Both the position numbers and the translations under genes were made by a program. From Suttonella indologenes (GTDB taxonomy: Bacteria; Pseudomonadota; Gammaproteobacteria; Cardiobacteriales; Cardiobacteriaceae): 64,000 bases of DNA. The notes below the pieces were generated by a model. It saw nothing but the letters and a program-made list of their open reading frames with translations. It ran no database searches and had not been told where the DNA came from. The DNA is taken from NCBI RefSeq assembly GCF_900460215.1, contig NZ_UHIA01000003.1, forward strand, positions 310,001 through 374,000, given 5' to 3'. Below, piece after piece: positions 1-8,554 of the stretch (the stretch's first letter is position 1; the number at the start of each line of letters is the position of its first letter).

Positions 1-1
1 C

Positions 2-682
2 GAAATTCTTGCCGGCTACAGCAGCACCATTGCCCTGATGGGTGTTGCCCTCATGATGGGTTTTCACTCGATTGAGCGCCTCTTCAATCCTTTGGCGATT
101 CATTATAATGAAGCCATTTCGATTGCCGTACTCGGTCTGGTGGTGAATATCGTCTGCCTATGGCTGTTACATACCGACAGCCATCATCAGCATAAGCACG
201 AGCATCACGAACAGCATCACCACCATCATCATCACGAGCAAGATTTAAATCAAAAAGCGGCGTTTTTGCATATTGTCGCCGATGCCGCCACCTCCGTTTT
301 CGCCATTATCGCGCTGATTGCCGGCAAATATTTCGGCTGGGATTTTTTAGATGCCGTCTTAGGCATTATCGGCGCATTATTGGTCGGCAAATGGTCTTGG
401 AACGTACTCAGCCAAGCCGGCAAAACCTTATTGGATGCGGAGATGGATGCGCCTGTCGTTGCAGAAATCCGCGAGGTGCTGGCATCATTTGAAGCCATCG
501 TAACTGATTTACATGTGTGGAAAGTCGGCAAGGGCAAATTCGCCTGCATTATCGCTTTAAACAACGCGACAAAAGACCTCAGCCCGGCGCATATCCGCCA
601 AGCCCTGTCTATTCATGAAGAAATCGTGCATATTTCGGTGGAAATCAATCCGCCTCTCAGCACAGATACCGATATTCGCTGA
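2..682 (+). CDS. dmeF: CDF-family metal efflux transporter, DmeF-like (5' end outside window)
   Basis: The frame is open from base 2, so the start codon lies upstream of the window; 226 residues are visible. Cation diffusion facilitators export divalent metals from the cytoplasm by proton antiport. Visible parts are a membrane segment, a strongly His-rich cytoplasmic loop (HHQHKHEHHEQHHHHHHH, bases ~180-235), a helix with the conserved HxxxD metal site (HIVAD), a further membrane helix, and a C-terminal cytoplasmic domain with DLHVWKVGKGKFA. The His-rich loop and that C-terminal motif match the Co/Ni-exporting DmeF subgroup better than zinc-type ZitB/CzcD, but the metal is inferred. It ends 110 bases before the oppositely transcribed cstA, with a shared terminator between. 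Confidence 0.85.
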   Translation, partial: EILAGYSSTIALMGVALMMGFHSIERLFNPLAIHYNEAISIAVLGLVVNIVCLWLLHTDSHHQHKHEHHEQHHHHHHHEQDLNQKAAFLHIVADAATSVFAIIALIAGKYFGWDFLDAVLGIIGALLVGKWSWNVLSQAGKTLLDAEMDAPVVAEIREVLASFEAIVTDLHVWKVGKGKFACIIALNNATKDLSPAHIRQALSIHEEIVHISVEINPPLSTDTDIR

Positions 683-754
683 GATAGTCGAAGAATTGAA
701 AACGTATTACGGTATTGGCTCGCCGCCTTTACTATTCCACTTCTTCGACGATAA

Positions 755-779
755 AAAACGCCTCGCAGAGAGGCGTTTT
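755..779. terminator. Bidirectional Rho-independent terminator
   Basis: A perfect 10-bp stem (AAAACGCCTC / GAGGCGTTTT) with a 5-nt loop gives U-tracts on both strands. It lies between the convergent dmeF and cstA genes and can serve both. Confidence 0.85.
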
Positions 780-791
780 ACTAAGAAAAGA

Positions 792-2294
792 TTAATCGTC
801 GCTATTTAAGACGTGTTTGGGTTTTAAGACAATCAAAAATGCGGCGGTCACGGCAATCGTAGCAATAACGCCGAAAATCAGCGAAACCGTCCAATTCAAT
901 CCGAAGCCGATTTTGGCAAAGGCAAGATAAGTGCCGCAGACCGCCGTCATCCAGATGGCCGGAACGGTGCAAATCCAATGACATTTACCGTGGCGGTATA
1001 AATAAGCGGCGGCTGTCCACAGCATAATCGTCGCGGTGGTTTGATTCGCCCAGCCGAAATAACGCCATAACACGGAAAAATCTATTTGCGTCAAAGCAAT
1101 GCCAATTGCAAACAAAGGCAGGGTCAGCATCAGGCGGTTTTTCACGCTGCCTTGTTCGATATGGAAAAATTCCGCAATCTGCAAACGCGCCGCGCGAAAT
1201 GCGGTATCGCCGGAAGTGATCGGCAGCACCACTACACCCAAGACCGCCAACATGCCGCCGAAGGTGCCGAGCATACTAATCGCCGCCTCATATACAACTT
1301 TGGACGGCGTACCCGATTTAATCGCCTCATTGAGCATTTGCACATCATCATAAAAACTCAAACCCACCATGCACCAAATCAGGGCAATCACGCCCTCGGT
1401 AATCATCGCGCCGTAGAAAATAAAGCGTCCTTCGCGCTCATTTTGCATACAACGCGCCATCATCGGCGTTTGCGTGGCATGGAAACCGGAAATGGCACCG
1501 CAGGTAATGGTGACGAAAATCAAGGGGAAAATCGGCATGTTTTCAGCCGGATAAAAATTCTTAAAGAAATCGCCGATGCCCATGCCTTCATCAAGCCCCA
1601 CGGTTTGGAAAAGCGGAATGCCTTCAAAGAGCAAGCCAAAAAGCATACCGGCCGTCATAAACATCAATAAAGCACCGAAAAGCGGATAAACGCGCCCGAT
1701 AATCTTATCAATCGGCAGCAAAGTGGCGATGATGTAATAAGCAAAAATAATACAAACCCAAGTGGTGACTAAATAATCATGCGCCGAATTACCCTTCTGC
1801 ACCAACTCGCCGGAGCGCCCTAAGATTTGTTCGGTTAATTGTGTCAGCAAACCTGCGGGAGAGACCACAAAAACTACGCCGACCAAGACTAATAAAATGA
1901 GCGCGATAACATTAATCAAATGCTTAACAGGTAGGCCGATATAACGCCCTGCCATATGCGGAATGGAAGCGCCGCCATTGCGCACGGAAATCATGCCGCA
2001 GTAATAATCATGCACCGCGCCGGCAAAGATACAGCCGAGCACAATCCACAGCATTGCTACAGGCCCGTATAAAGCCCCTAAAATCGGGCCGAAAATCGGA
2101 CCGGTGCCGGCAATATTTAATAATTGAATCAACCAGATTTTGACTTTAGACATCGGCACATAATCCACGCCGTCCGCCTGCGCATGGGCAGGTGTCGCGC
2201 GCTCGGGCTTAATGCCGAAAATCCGCTCGGCAATCGATCCGTAAATAAAATAGCCTGTGACTAACAAAGCTACGCAGAATAAAAAAATCAACAT
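792..2294 (-). CDS. cstA: CstA-family pyruvate/peptide transporter
   Basis: This 500-residue polytopic inner-membrane protein belongs to the carbon-starvation protein A family, whose members import pyruvate or small peptides when carbon is scarce. Near the N-terminus the family-typical segments are clear: VDYVPMSKVK, LLNIAGTGPIFGPILGA and GAVHDYYCGMISVRNGG; FHATQTPMMARCMQ follows around residue 280. It is the short family form (E. coli CstA is about 700). I chose the ATG at 2294 over an in-frame ATG 19 codons upstream because AAGGAG lies five bases before it and the upstream residues are not membrane-like. It is monocistronic, and a 16-bp palindrome lies 92 bases upstream of the start. Confidence 0.92.
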   Translation of the reverse strand: MLIFLFCVALLVTGYFIYGSIAERIFGIKPERATPAHAQADGVDYVPMSKVKIWLIQLLNIAGTGPIFGPILGALYGPVAMLWIVLGCIFAGAVHDYYCGMISVRNGGASIPHMAGRYIGLPVKHLINVIALILLVLVGVVFVVSPAGLLTQLTEQILGRSGELVQKGNSAHDYLVTTWVCIIFAYYIIATLLPIDKIIGRVYPLFGALLMFMTAGMLFGLLFEGIPLFQTVGLDEGMGIGDFFKNFYPAENMPIFPLIFVTITCGAISGFHATQTPMMARCMQNEREGRFIFYGAMITEGVIALIWCMVGLSFYDDVQMLNEAIKSGTPSKVVYEAAISMLGTFGGMLAVLGVVVLPITSGDTAFRAARLQIAEFFHIEQGSVKNRLMLTLPLFAIGIALTQIDFSVLWRYFGWANQTTATIMLWTAAAYLYRHGKCHWICTVPAIWMTAVCGTYLAFAKIGFGLNWTVSLIFGVIATIAVTAAFLIVLKPKHVLNSDD

Positions 2295-2385
2295 AGTTTC
2301 TCCTTTTCTATGTAATGCGCTGCAAACAGCTTGCACATTGAAGCATGGCAAAAGGAAAATTGCAATATGGTAAGATTAAGATTTT

Positions 2386-2401
2386 ACTGTGAAAACACAG
2401 T
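2386..2401. promoter_or_regulatory. 16-bp perfect palindrome upstream of cstA (possible operator)
   Basis: ACTGTGAAAACACAGT is a perfect inverted repeat (6-bp arms, AAAA centre) about 92 bases upstream of the cstA ATG. It superficially resembles a CRP half-site, but the two halves do not form TGTGA-N6-TCACA. The position suits an operator; the regulator is unknown. Confidence 0.35.
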
Positions 2402-2618
2402 GAATTAACAGCATTGTCTTGAGTAGTTTGTATGCGTCTTTGCGTACGATACAGCTGCCGTTTCGGAGAATTGAAAAATTATTTCGGGCTTGACTCATCT
2501 TGGTCTAAGGTCTTTACTGTCTGCGGATCGCCGTCTTGTAACATGTCTCCGACAATAAACAGCAGACGTAAGCAAATATTCGCCTCCGACACCATGCCTA
2601 TCCTGCACCAATATCTGT

Positions 2619-2774
2619 TTAGCCGGCGAAATCCTCAAACTTAAGAACATAACGATAACTCGCCCCCTGCATAGCAACAGATAAGCGATGATGGTTATAA
2701 TAGCTCAAATCCGTATCGAGTTTAAAGCGGTTTTTATCCGCTAATAGGTCATCGACCGTAAGAGAGATTAGCAT
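2619..2774 (-). pseudogene. 51-codon ORF, possible remnant of a larger protein
   Basis: The 2352-2832 interval has no convincing full gene. Within it one short leftward frame (starts MLISLTVDDLLADKNRFKL, ends VLKFEDFAG) has a normal amino-acid composition and an amphipathic, beta-strand-like pattern. It could be a relic of an outer-membrane protein, but I do not recognise the family. No good Shine-Dalgarno was seen. Low confidence. Confidence 0.25.
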
Positions 2775-2832
2775 GGGCTGACAAACTCAGCAACAATATA
2801 CAATAAAGAGTAAGTTTACACATTTTAAATCC

Positions 2833-3204
2833 CTAAGATATTTGATAAATAGTGTTTAACTGTAGGTATGAATTATTATCCAAAATTTCTAGTTTGATGA
2901 AATCACATTTGTCAATTTTTGCCAAGGAGAGATTAAACATATCGTTTTCATTTTTTCTGTTGAGCAGAAGAAATTTTGCAAAAAATAATTTTTTGGATTG
3001 CTTGCTGTAATTACGTAATAGCTCAATTAGCTTATTATGAATGCAATAAATATCATCACGTATTATCTGACAGAGACCTTCATCATATCTATAATAGCCG
3101 TATTTATTGGATTGATTGCTATCTATATGATGAAATTTTAAAAGTCTTTCTTGGGTGATTTTTTTAATTTCATTATCGGAAATAACTAGGTAAATATGGG
3201 ACAT
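2833..3204 (-). CDS. Hypothetical protein, 123 aa
   Basis: Unrecognised. It is a Lys/Asn/Ile-rich soluble protein (starts MSHIYLVISDNEIKK) encoded in a distinctly AT-rich stretch unlike the neighbouring core genes, which suggests acquisition. A GGAG lies eight bases before the ATG. There is no signal peptide or membrane helix. Its size, composition and lone position resemble immunity proteins of toxin systems elsewhere in this window, but no partner toxin is adjacent, so no function is assigned. Confidence 0.55.
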   Translation of the reverse strand: MSHIYLVISDNEIKKITQERLLKFHHIDSNQSNKYGYYRYDEGLCQIIRDDIYCIHNKLIELLRNYSKQSKKLFFAKFLLLNRKNENDMFNLSLAKIDKCDFIKLEILDNNSYLQLNTIYQIS

Positions 3205-3271
3205 ATATATGCTCCAAAATTAGGCATTTAAACAACTATGGGGTATGTTCAAATAAAACGGCTACTCAAAA

Positions 3272-3952
3272 TCACAAATGCTCGCTTTTATCCCTCAGCG
3301 TATCAACATCAGCATCTGTATTTCTCACTTTAGCAATGCTCTCCACCGCGCCATCTATCTGCCACAAATAAACATCGGTATTTTTCGGGCGCACCAATAA
3401 TTCAAATTCGCGGAATTTTTGCATATCAGGACTGCCCGAAAAACGCCCGATCAATTGCCACAGCAAAACGCCAATCCAAAAGCCATGCCCGAACACCACA
3501 TAAACGCCATCCTCTTTTTCCGCAAAATAGCGGCGCACATTGCGGATTCGATTGAAAAACGATGCAAAACTGTCGCAGTCATCACCATCTTTAAAATCCG
3601 CATCATCTCGCGCCCAATAAGATTCCGAGCGACTTCTCAAATCCTGAAAGGTTTTGCCATGAAGATGGGCAAAGGACAAATAATTAAATTCATGCAAATC
3701 AGGCAATACAATAGGCGAGATTTGCAGAGCCTGCACATAAGGCGCGGCGGTCTGTCGGGTACGCAAATACGAGGAAACAAAAATTTCTCTCACGTCCTCA
3801 ACATGTTCCGACAACCACATGCTTAACTGTTCCGCCTGCTTTTGTCCCAATTCGGTAATCGGAATATCGGCATTGGCATATTTGACAATATCGCTACTTT
3901 TGCCTGCATTAGCGGCACTTTGCGCATGACGGAGAAGATAAATTTTTTTCAT
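3272..3952 (-). CDS. Histidine phosphatase family protein
   Basis: 226 residues of the phosphoglycerate-mutase-like histidine phosphatase fold. The catalytic RHG-type motif is LLRHAQSAAN at residues 5-14 (nucleophile His8), and the second catalytic His is in VVFGHGFWIG around residue 155. A conserved Arg (SYLRTRQTA) lies near residue 65. The substrate cannot be told from sequence. The start is set by AAAGGATCC seven bases upstream. That Shine-Dalgarno is the end of a structured leader (3953-4184) shared with afuA and bamC, and the leader is split by a MITE, which may alter expression. Confidence 0.85.
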   Translation of the reverse strand: MKKIYLLRHAQSAANAGKSSDIVKYANADIPITELGQKQAEQLSMWLSEHVEDVREIFVSSYLRTRQTAAPYVQALQISPIVLPDLHEFNYLSFAHLHGKTFQDLRSRSESYWARDDADFKDGDDCDSFASFFNRIRNVRRYFAEKEDGVYVVFGHGFWIGVLLWQLIGRFSGSPDMQKFREFELLVRPKNTDVYLWQIDGAVESIAKVRNTDADVDTLRDKSEHL

Positions 3953-4184
3953 CTGGATCCTTTTCGGTTAAAAGCCCGCCATTTATGGCGGTAGAATTTC
4001 ATTAGGAGCGGCGGTATAGTCTCTTCAGATTAAAATGATACGCTTTAAAACAACATATTGAAATATTTTTCAATATGTTGTAAATTTTTATTGTCTCATT
4101 TTAATCTGAAGAAACTATAAACACAGCCAATTCAGAACAACAGCTAGGACGACGCTTTATCTGTCGTCCTAGCTGTTGAAACAT
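3953..4184 (-). promoter_or_regulatory. Structured leader element copy 1, interrupted by a MITE
   Basis: Read on the minus strand from 4184: ATGTTTCAAC, then a perfect 16-bp hairpin (4138-4178, loop AGATAAAGC), CTGAATTGG, a MITE (4015-4119), then CTCC, a CCGCCATAAATGGCGG hairpin (3976-3991), TTTTAACCGAAAAGGA and the phosphatase ATG. With the MITE and one TA removed, it aligns almost without gaps to the bamC leader (43767-43877) from CTGAATTGG onward. The uninterrupted version would encode a 32-residue peptide starting MFQQLGRQIKRR and ending in Pro-Pro-stop. Confidence 0.6.
4015..4119. mobile_element. MITE (TA-flanked, 105 bp) inside leader copy 1
   Basis: The ends are inverted repeats of about 24 bases (TATAGTCTCTTCAGATTAAA on the left; the right end differs at two positions), with an inner hairpin CAACATATTGAAA / TTTCAATATGTTG. 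The outer bases are TA, as expected for Tc1/mariner-IS630 type insertion. The termini share TATAGTCTCTT and AAAATGAGAC with the MITEs at 36568, 59258 and 63062, so it is a diverged member of that family. Confidence 0.75.
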
Positions 4185-4245
4185 AACACATTCCCAATAG
4201 AATGGATAAGTGGAAAAACAACACAAAGTCGAATCCAATAATCTT

Positions 4246-4812
4246 TCAATGTTTATGAGAAACTGGTTTTTTGCGTCTTTGTGCGCGGTGTAGGCGCAAT
4301 TTTGCATGCCAGTTTTTGCGTTTACTCAAAACCTGCACCAGTTTCCATTGCCACAGATAGTAAATCACGCAATAGCCGATACTTGCCAATAAGGTGCCGA
4401 CCAAAACCGAGCCGGTAAACAGCGGTATCAGGATTTGACCGCCCAATTGCTTGAGATTCGCCACCGTAAAATGCCATTCGCTCAAACCTTCACGTCCGCC
4501 CAAAAACCAGCAGCCGACTTGATAATTGCCGTAAAAAATCATCGGCATGGTAAAAGGATTGCTGAACAAGGTCGAAAAAGCGGCAATCGGCACATTAAAA
4601 CGCATAAATACCGCCGCCGCTACCGCACAAGGAATTTGTATGGGAATCGGCAGACAGCCGAAAAACAGCCCTGTCGCAAAACCGCCGGCAATGCTGCGGC
4701 GATTGATCTGCCAGATGTAGGCATTGCCGATTTTTTTCAATAACCAATGCAATAAGCGGTTGGCAATGAGTTTTTCCGGCGCAGGCAAAATGCGTTTAAA
4801 AAAGAATTTCAT
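4246..4812 (-). CDS. DUF2062 domain membrane protein
   Basis: 188 residues. The DUF2062 core is evident: SIAGGFATGLFFGCLPIP (residues ~40-58), a helix around AVAAAVFMRFNVP, SNPFTMPMIFYGNYQVG, and two C-terminal hydrophobic helices, followed by a basic tail. The family is uncharacterised; it is commonly found beside comEC in gammaproteobacteria, as here (divergent, 49 bases apart). The ATG is preceded by AAAGGAAAATT. No function is assigned. Confidence 0.85.
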   Translation of the reverse strand: MKFFFKRILPAPEKLIANRLLHWLLKKIGNAYIWQINRRSIAGGFATGLFFGCLPIPIQIPCAVAAAVFMRFNVPIAAFSTLFSNPFTMPMIFYGNYQVGCWFLGGREGLSEWHFTVANLKQLGGQILIPLFTGSVLVGTLLASIGYCVIYYLWQWKLVQVLSKRKNWHAKLRLHRAQRRKKPVSHKH

Positions 4813-4861
4813 AATTTTCCTTTAGCGGCGATAAGGCGGGCAAGGGCAGTTAATTCTCGTT

Positions 4862-6760
4862 ATGATAGCGAAAAAAAATCCTTTAGGTTTGTCCATGCCA
4901 AGATTTAATTCATCGTCATATCCACATTTGCGTTTTTACCGCTATATAGCGACACTGGCGATGCTTTTGCTTGGTGTCTTAAGTCGCGATTTTTGGCATA
5001 TCCCCGCCCCACTGCTGGGTCAGACTTCCGCTTATGTGCTGCCGCTTTTGTGCTGTTTCGGCTTAAGTCTGTTGCGCCGCTACCGCGTTTTTGCCGTATT
5101 GTGCGCCTGCTTTGTCTTAGGGCTGTGGCGCGCGGATATGGCTTTGCCCAGTCAGCAGGAGTCATTTGCTTGCACAGGCATTTGGCAGGTAGAAAATTTT
5201 CCCCGTCGCCATCTGCCGCTGGGACAAATTCTGCCGCTGCGTCTGATGGCGGGCGATTGTCCTCCATTGCGCGGTCAATCCCTGCATGTCAGCCATTATT
5301 TGCGCGACACCAATTATGCGATTGGCGACAGTTTCGCCGCTACTTTGCAGATTCGCCCCGGCAAACGCAGACTTTATGCGCATTTGCCGCAGCAGCTGCG
5401 TCCGCAAACTGCCGCTATGCCTGTGATAAGCGCCTACCGCACCGCGATTGCCCGCCAAATTGACGCCCGTTTTCCGCAACATCGCGCTTGGGTACGCGCC
5501 CTGCTAATCGGCGACCGCAGTTTGCTAAGCCAACGTATGCGCGGGCAATTGCAAATCAGCGGCACCAGTCATTTGCTTGCCATTTCAGGCTTGCATCTTG
5601 CCGTGATGATGGGCGTTTTTTATTGGCTGTTTAAAATGCTGACCGTATTCAGCCGCCTGCGTTATTGCATCGAGCCGCATAGTCTGGCGCTCTGCGCCGC
5701 TTTATTCGGCGGATTGGCTTTTGTACTGATTAGCGGTGCGCAAGCGCCGATTTTGCGTGCTTGGATTATGTTTGCCTGCCTCTTATTGCTCTGGCTCAAT
5801 CTGCCTTTCGGCAACGGCATGCTTGCCCTCGGCTATGCTTTATTTGTGATTGTGATTATTGAACCGCTGGCTTTATTCAGCTTCAGCATATGGCTGTCTT
5901 TTTGTGCAACTGCCGCCGTGATACTCACGCTGCGTCTGGTCAAACATCTCGCCGCATGGCGGCAATGGCTTGCTATACAAGGCGGGATTACGCTTGTGCT
6001 GACGCCGCTACTATGGAGCATTTTCGGCGGCATTTCTCTCATCAGCATTGCGGTAAATTTACTGGTCGTGCCTTGGCTGGCGGTCATCTTATGCCTGCTA
6101 CTTGCCGCGCTTGTATTGCCCGCCTTAAGCGCCTTTGCCGCCGCTGCCTTAGACATTTATCTACGCCCCATCGAACTTGCTGCGCAAATGCCTTTCGCCT
6201 ATATCGAACCGATTTATCAAATGCCGTTGCCTAGCGGCGTACTGGCAAGCATTGCCTGTCTTTGTCTGCTTGCCGCCGCCAAACGCGCGGCACTACTGTC
6301 TTTGCTGCTCGCTCTTGCCTGCGCCCTGCCACCGCTGTTCTCGCGCAGCGACTATGTGCTGACAACATCGCGCATTCCCGCCGCTATTCTCTATCCGCCC
6401 AGCGGCGCGCCGATTCTGCTGAATACCGCCTATCAATATCGCGAACGCAATGATGCACGCCGCTATCTGCTGCCTGTTTTGCGCCAACGCTTTCAGCGTC
6501 CGCAAGCCATTATCATCAGCCACGATAGCCGCCACGCCCTCGGCGGCATTGCCGACCTGCTTGCCGCCTATCCCGATACGCCGATTTACACCCTCTCGCT
6601 CATGCCCGAACTCTCTTTTGCGCACCAATACTGTCCCGAACATATCCCCTCCGCCGACTTTTATTTCAAGCGCGGCGCAAGCTGTAGTCTATTTATCGGC
6701 AATCAGAGCTATACCGCCGCCACGCTCAATACCGCATTGCGCGCCAAGGCAAATCATTAA
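4862..6760 (+). CDS. comEC: ComEC/Rec2 DNA-uptake channel
   Basis: 632 residues, shorter than the usual ~750. ComEC forms the inner-membrane channel that brings single-stranded DNA into the cytoplasm during natural transformation. The N-terminal membrane and OB-like (DUF4131) region spans about 25-170. The Competence domain follows, with GTSHLLAISGLHLAVMMG near residue 235 and about eight helices to ~490. The C-terminal metallo-beta-lactamase-like part is short and degenerate: the expected HxDxDH site reads SHDSRHALGG, lacking the second Asp. The first ATG has little Shine-Dalgarno; an in-frame ATG at 4895 (MPRFNSS) is an alternative start. Confidence 0.9.
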   Translation: MIAKKNPLGLSMPRFNSSSYPHLRFYRYIATLAMLLLGVLSRDFWHIPAPLLGQTSAYVLPLLCCFGLSLLRRYRVFAVLCACFVLGLWRADMALPSQQESFACTGIWQVENFPRRHLPLGQILPLRLMAGDCPPLRGQSLHVSHYLRDTNYAIGDSFAATLQIRPGKRRLYAHLPQQLRPQTAAMPVISAYRTAIARQIDARFPQHRAWVRALLIGDRSLLSQRMRGQLQISGTSHLLAISGLHLAVMMGVFYWLFKMLTVFSRLRYCIEPHSLALCAALFGGLAFVLISGAQAPILRAWIMFACLLLLWLNLPFGNGMLALGYALFVIVIIEPLALFSFSIWLSFCATAAVILTLRLVKHLAAWRQWLAIQGGITLVLTPLLWSIFGGISLISIAVNLLVVPWLAVILCLLLAALVLPALSAFAAAALDIYLRPIELAAQMPFAYIEPIYQMPLPSGVLASIACLCLLAAAKRAALLSLLLALACALPPLFSRSDYVLTTSRIPAAILYPPSGAPILLNTAYQYRERNDARRYLLPVLRQRFQRPQAIIISHDSRHALGGIADLLAAYPDTPIYTLSLMPELSFAHQYCPEHIPSADFYFKRGASCSLFIGNQSYTAATLNTALRAKANH

Positions 6761-6857
6761 GCCGCAAATTTTTGCGAAAACACTAGCTTTTTCGGCTGAT
6801 TTCTTTAGCATATGCGCGCCTTAAGCAAGAGTGCTTTATTTTATCCACAGGTGTCGT

Positions 6858-8228
6858 ATGCAAGCAGAACAGCAAATCCCAGAAGAAGACCTTCTTCCCC
6901 TCACTCCGCTAAGCCAAATCCGCGAAGCCTTGCACGAAGAAGACTTGGCGGAAGTCGGCGAAATCGTTAATGAACTCAAACCGGCGGAAATCGCGCGTAT
7001 GCTCGAATCCCTGCCGCCGATCGAGCGCGAGCAAGTTTGGGAAACGGTGGACGACGAATATAACGGCGAAGTCTTGGCGCATCTCTCGGAAAGCGTCTTG
7101 GAAGATATTGTCGATGAAATGAGCCATGAAGAGCTCCTGCAAACCGCCGAATCGATGCAGGAAGACGATTTGGTAGACTTCCTGCAAGACGTGCCTGAAG
7201 ACGTTGCCATCAAACTGCTTTCCTCTTTGGACGAAGTCCAGCGCGCCCGCCTCACACAAATTCTTGAATACGATGAAGACAGCGCCGGCGGTATGATGAA
7301 TAACGACGCCATTTCCGTGCGCCCCGAAACGCTGGTGGAAACCCTTATCCGCTACCTGCGCCGCATGGAAGAACTGCCGCGCATCACCAATAAAATCTTT
7401 GTCGTTGACCGCGACGAACGCCTGCTCGGCGAAGTCCTCCTCACCACATTGCTGACCGCCGACAACCAGCTCCACATGACCGACATCATGAAATACGACC
7501 CTGTGAGCCTACACCTCAACACCACAGGGCAGCAAGTCGCGCGTACCTTCCGCGAACATGATTTGATTTCCGCCGCCGTCGTCAACGACGACAACCAATT
7601 AGTCGGACGGATTACCGCCGACGACGTCATGGACTATATCCAAGAAGACAGCGAACGCCTGCTCATGCAAACCGCCGGTATGGACGAAGAAGTCGATACC
7701 TTCGCCCCCATTCACAAAGCCGCCATCGGACGCGGCATCTGGCTGGGCGTCAACATGTTTACCGCCCTGATTACCGCCACCGTCATCAATGCCTTCGGCA
7801 GCACGATAGAACAAATCGTCGCCCTTGCCGCCCTTGCGCCCGTAGTCGCCAGCTTAGGCGGCAATGCCGGCGCCCAATCGCTGACCATCATCATCCGCGG
7901 TATCGCGCTGGGGCAAATCGAAGGCGCCAACGCCAGAGCGCTTATCCTGCGCGAACTGCTCATCGGCAGCATCAGCGGCATCGTCTGGGGCAGTGTTGCC
8001 GCCCTCATCGCCTACCTATGGTTCGGCGCCCCTGCCCTTGCCGCCGTCATGTTCGCCGCCTTGTTCATCAACCTCATGACCGCCGCCTTTGTCGGCGTCG
8101 TCATCCCGCTGATTCTCAACCGCCTGAAAATCGACCCCGCCTTGGCAGGCTCTATTTTCCTCATGACCTTCACGGACATTATCGGATTTTTAGCATTATT
8201 GGGATTGGCGACCGCATTTTTGATTTAA
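6858..8228 (+). CDS. mgtE: MgtE-type magnesium transporter
   Basis: 456 residues from the ATG at 6858, chosen over an in-frame ATG nine codons upstream because AGGTG precedes it and MQAEQQIPEEDL is a normal MgtE start. MgtE is a homodimeric Mg2+ channel gated by cytosolic Mg2+. The acidic superhelical N-domain occupies about 20-130 (e.g. LVDFLQDVPEDVA). Two CBS domains follow (DEDSAGGMMNNDAISV opens the first), then five membrane helices from about residue 290, with GGNAGAQS in the pore region, as in the family. It is followed by 230 bases without a gene and then the afu leader. Confidence 0.93.
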   Translation: MQAEQQIPEEDLLPLTPLSQIREALHEEDLAEVGEIVNELKPAEIARMLESLPPIEREQVWETVDDEYNGEVLAHLSESVLEDIVDEMSHEELLQTAESMQEDDLVDFLQDVPEDVAIKLLSSLDEVQRARLTQILEYDEDSAGGMMNNDAISVRPETLVETLIRYLRRMEELPRITNKIFVVDRDERLLGEVLLTTLLTADNQLHMTDIMKYDPVSLHLNTTGQQVARTFREHDLISAAVVNDDNQLVGRITADDVMDYIQEDSERLLMQTAGMDEEVDTFAPIHKAAIGRGIWLGVNMFTALITATVINAFGSTIEQIVALAALAPVVASLGGNAGAQSLTIIIRGIALGQIEGANARALILRELLIGSISGIVWGSVAALIAYLWFGAPALAAVMFAALFINLMTAAFVGVVIPLILNRLKIDPALAGSIFLMTFTDIIGFLALLGLATAFLI

Positions 8229-8458
8229 ACCGCATTCCCTGTGAACTATTTACAAAATATACAAAAATAGTGCGTTTTTGCACAAAAATGACCGTAAAAC
8301 ATCACTAAAACAAACCGCAAAACACTAGGCACAGACACGCGATTAAGCTACACTACAACAGCATTTTATCCGCTTGGCGCCTGCGTTTTGCCGCATAAAA
8401 AGCGTCGAGCGCAAATAAACATGCAGGATTAACGCATTTACCATCAGAGGTCACAATC

Positions 8459-8554
8459 ATGTTTCAACACACAGAGCAACACATAAAGCGTCGCTCTGTG
8501 TGTTGCCCTGAATTGGAAGAGGTTACACCTCTCCCACAAGATTATCCTCCCTAA
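8459..8554 (+). CDS. Putative 31-aa leader peptide upstream of afuA
   Basis: Starts MFQHTEQHIKRR, has CCPELE in the middle and ends YPP-stop; the TAA stop lies in the loop of hairpin 2. GAGGT precedes the ATG. The leader of the histidine phosphatase would encode a matching peptide (MFQ, QIKRR, CC, EL, PP-stop) before its MITE insertion. The bamC leader carries the same second half in another frame after a deletion. Whether it is translated is unknown; the conservation may instead follow the RNA or DNA hairpins. Confidence 0.3.
   Translation: MFQHTEQHIKRRSVCCPELEEVTPLPQDYPP

Noticed and set aside
2386..2401. CRP site upstream of cstA
   Set aside because: The palindrome does not fit TGTGA-N6-TCACA; recorded as an operator of unknown regulator.
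4101..4307. 68-codon minus-strand ORF as a separate gene
   Set aside because: It is the reading frame of leader copy 1 running into the MITE; only the part from 4184 matches the shared leader peptide.
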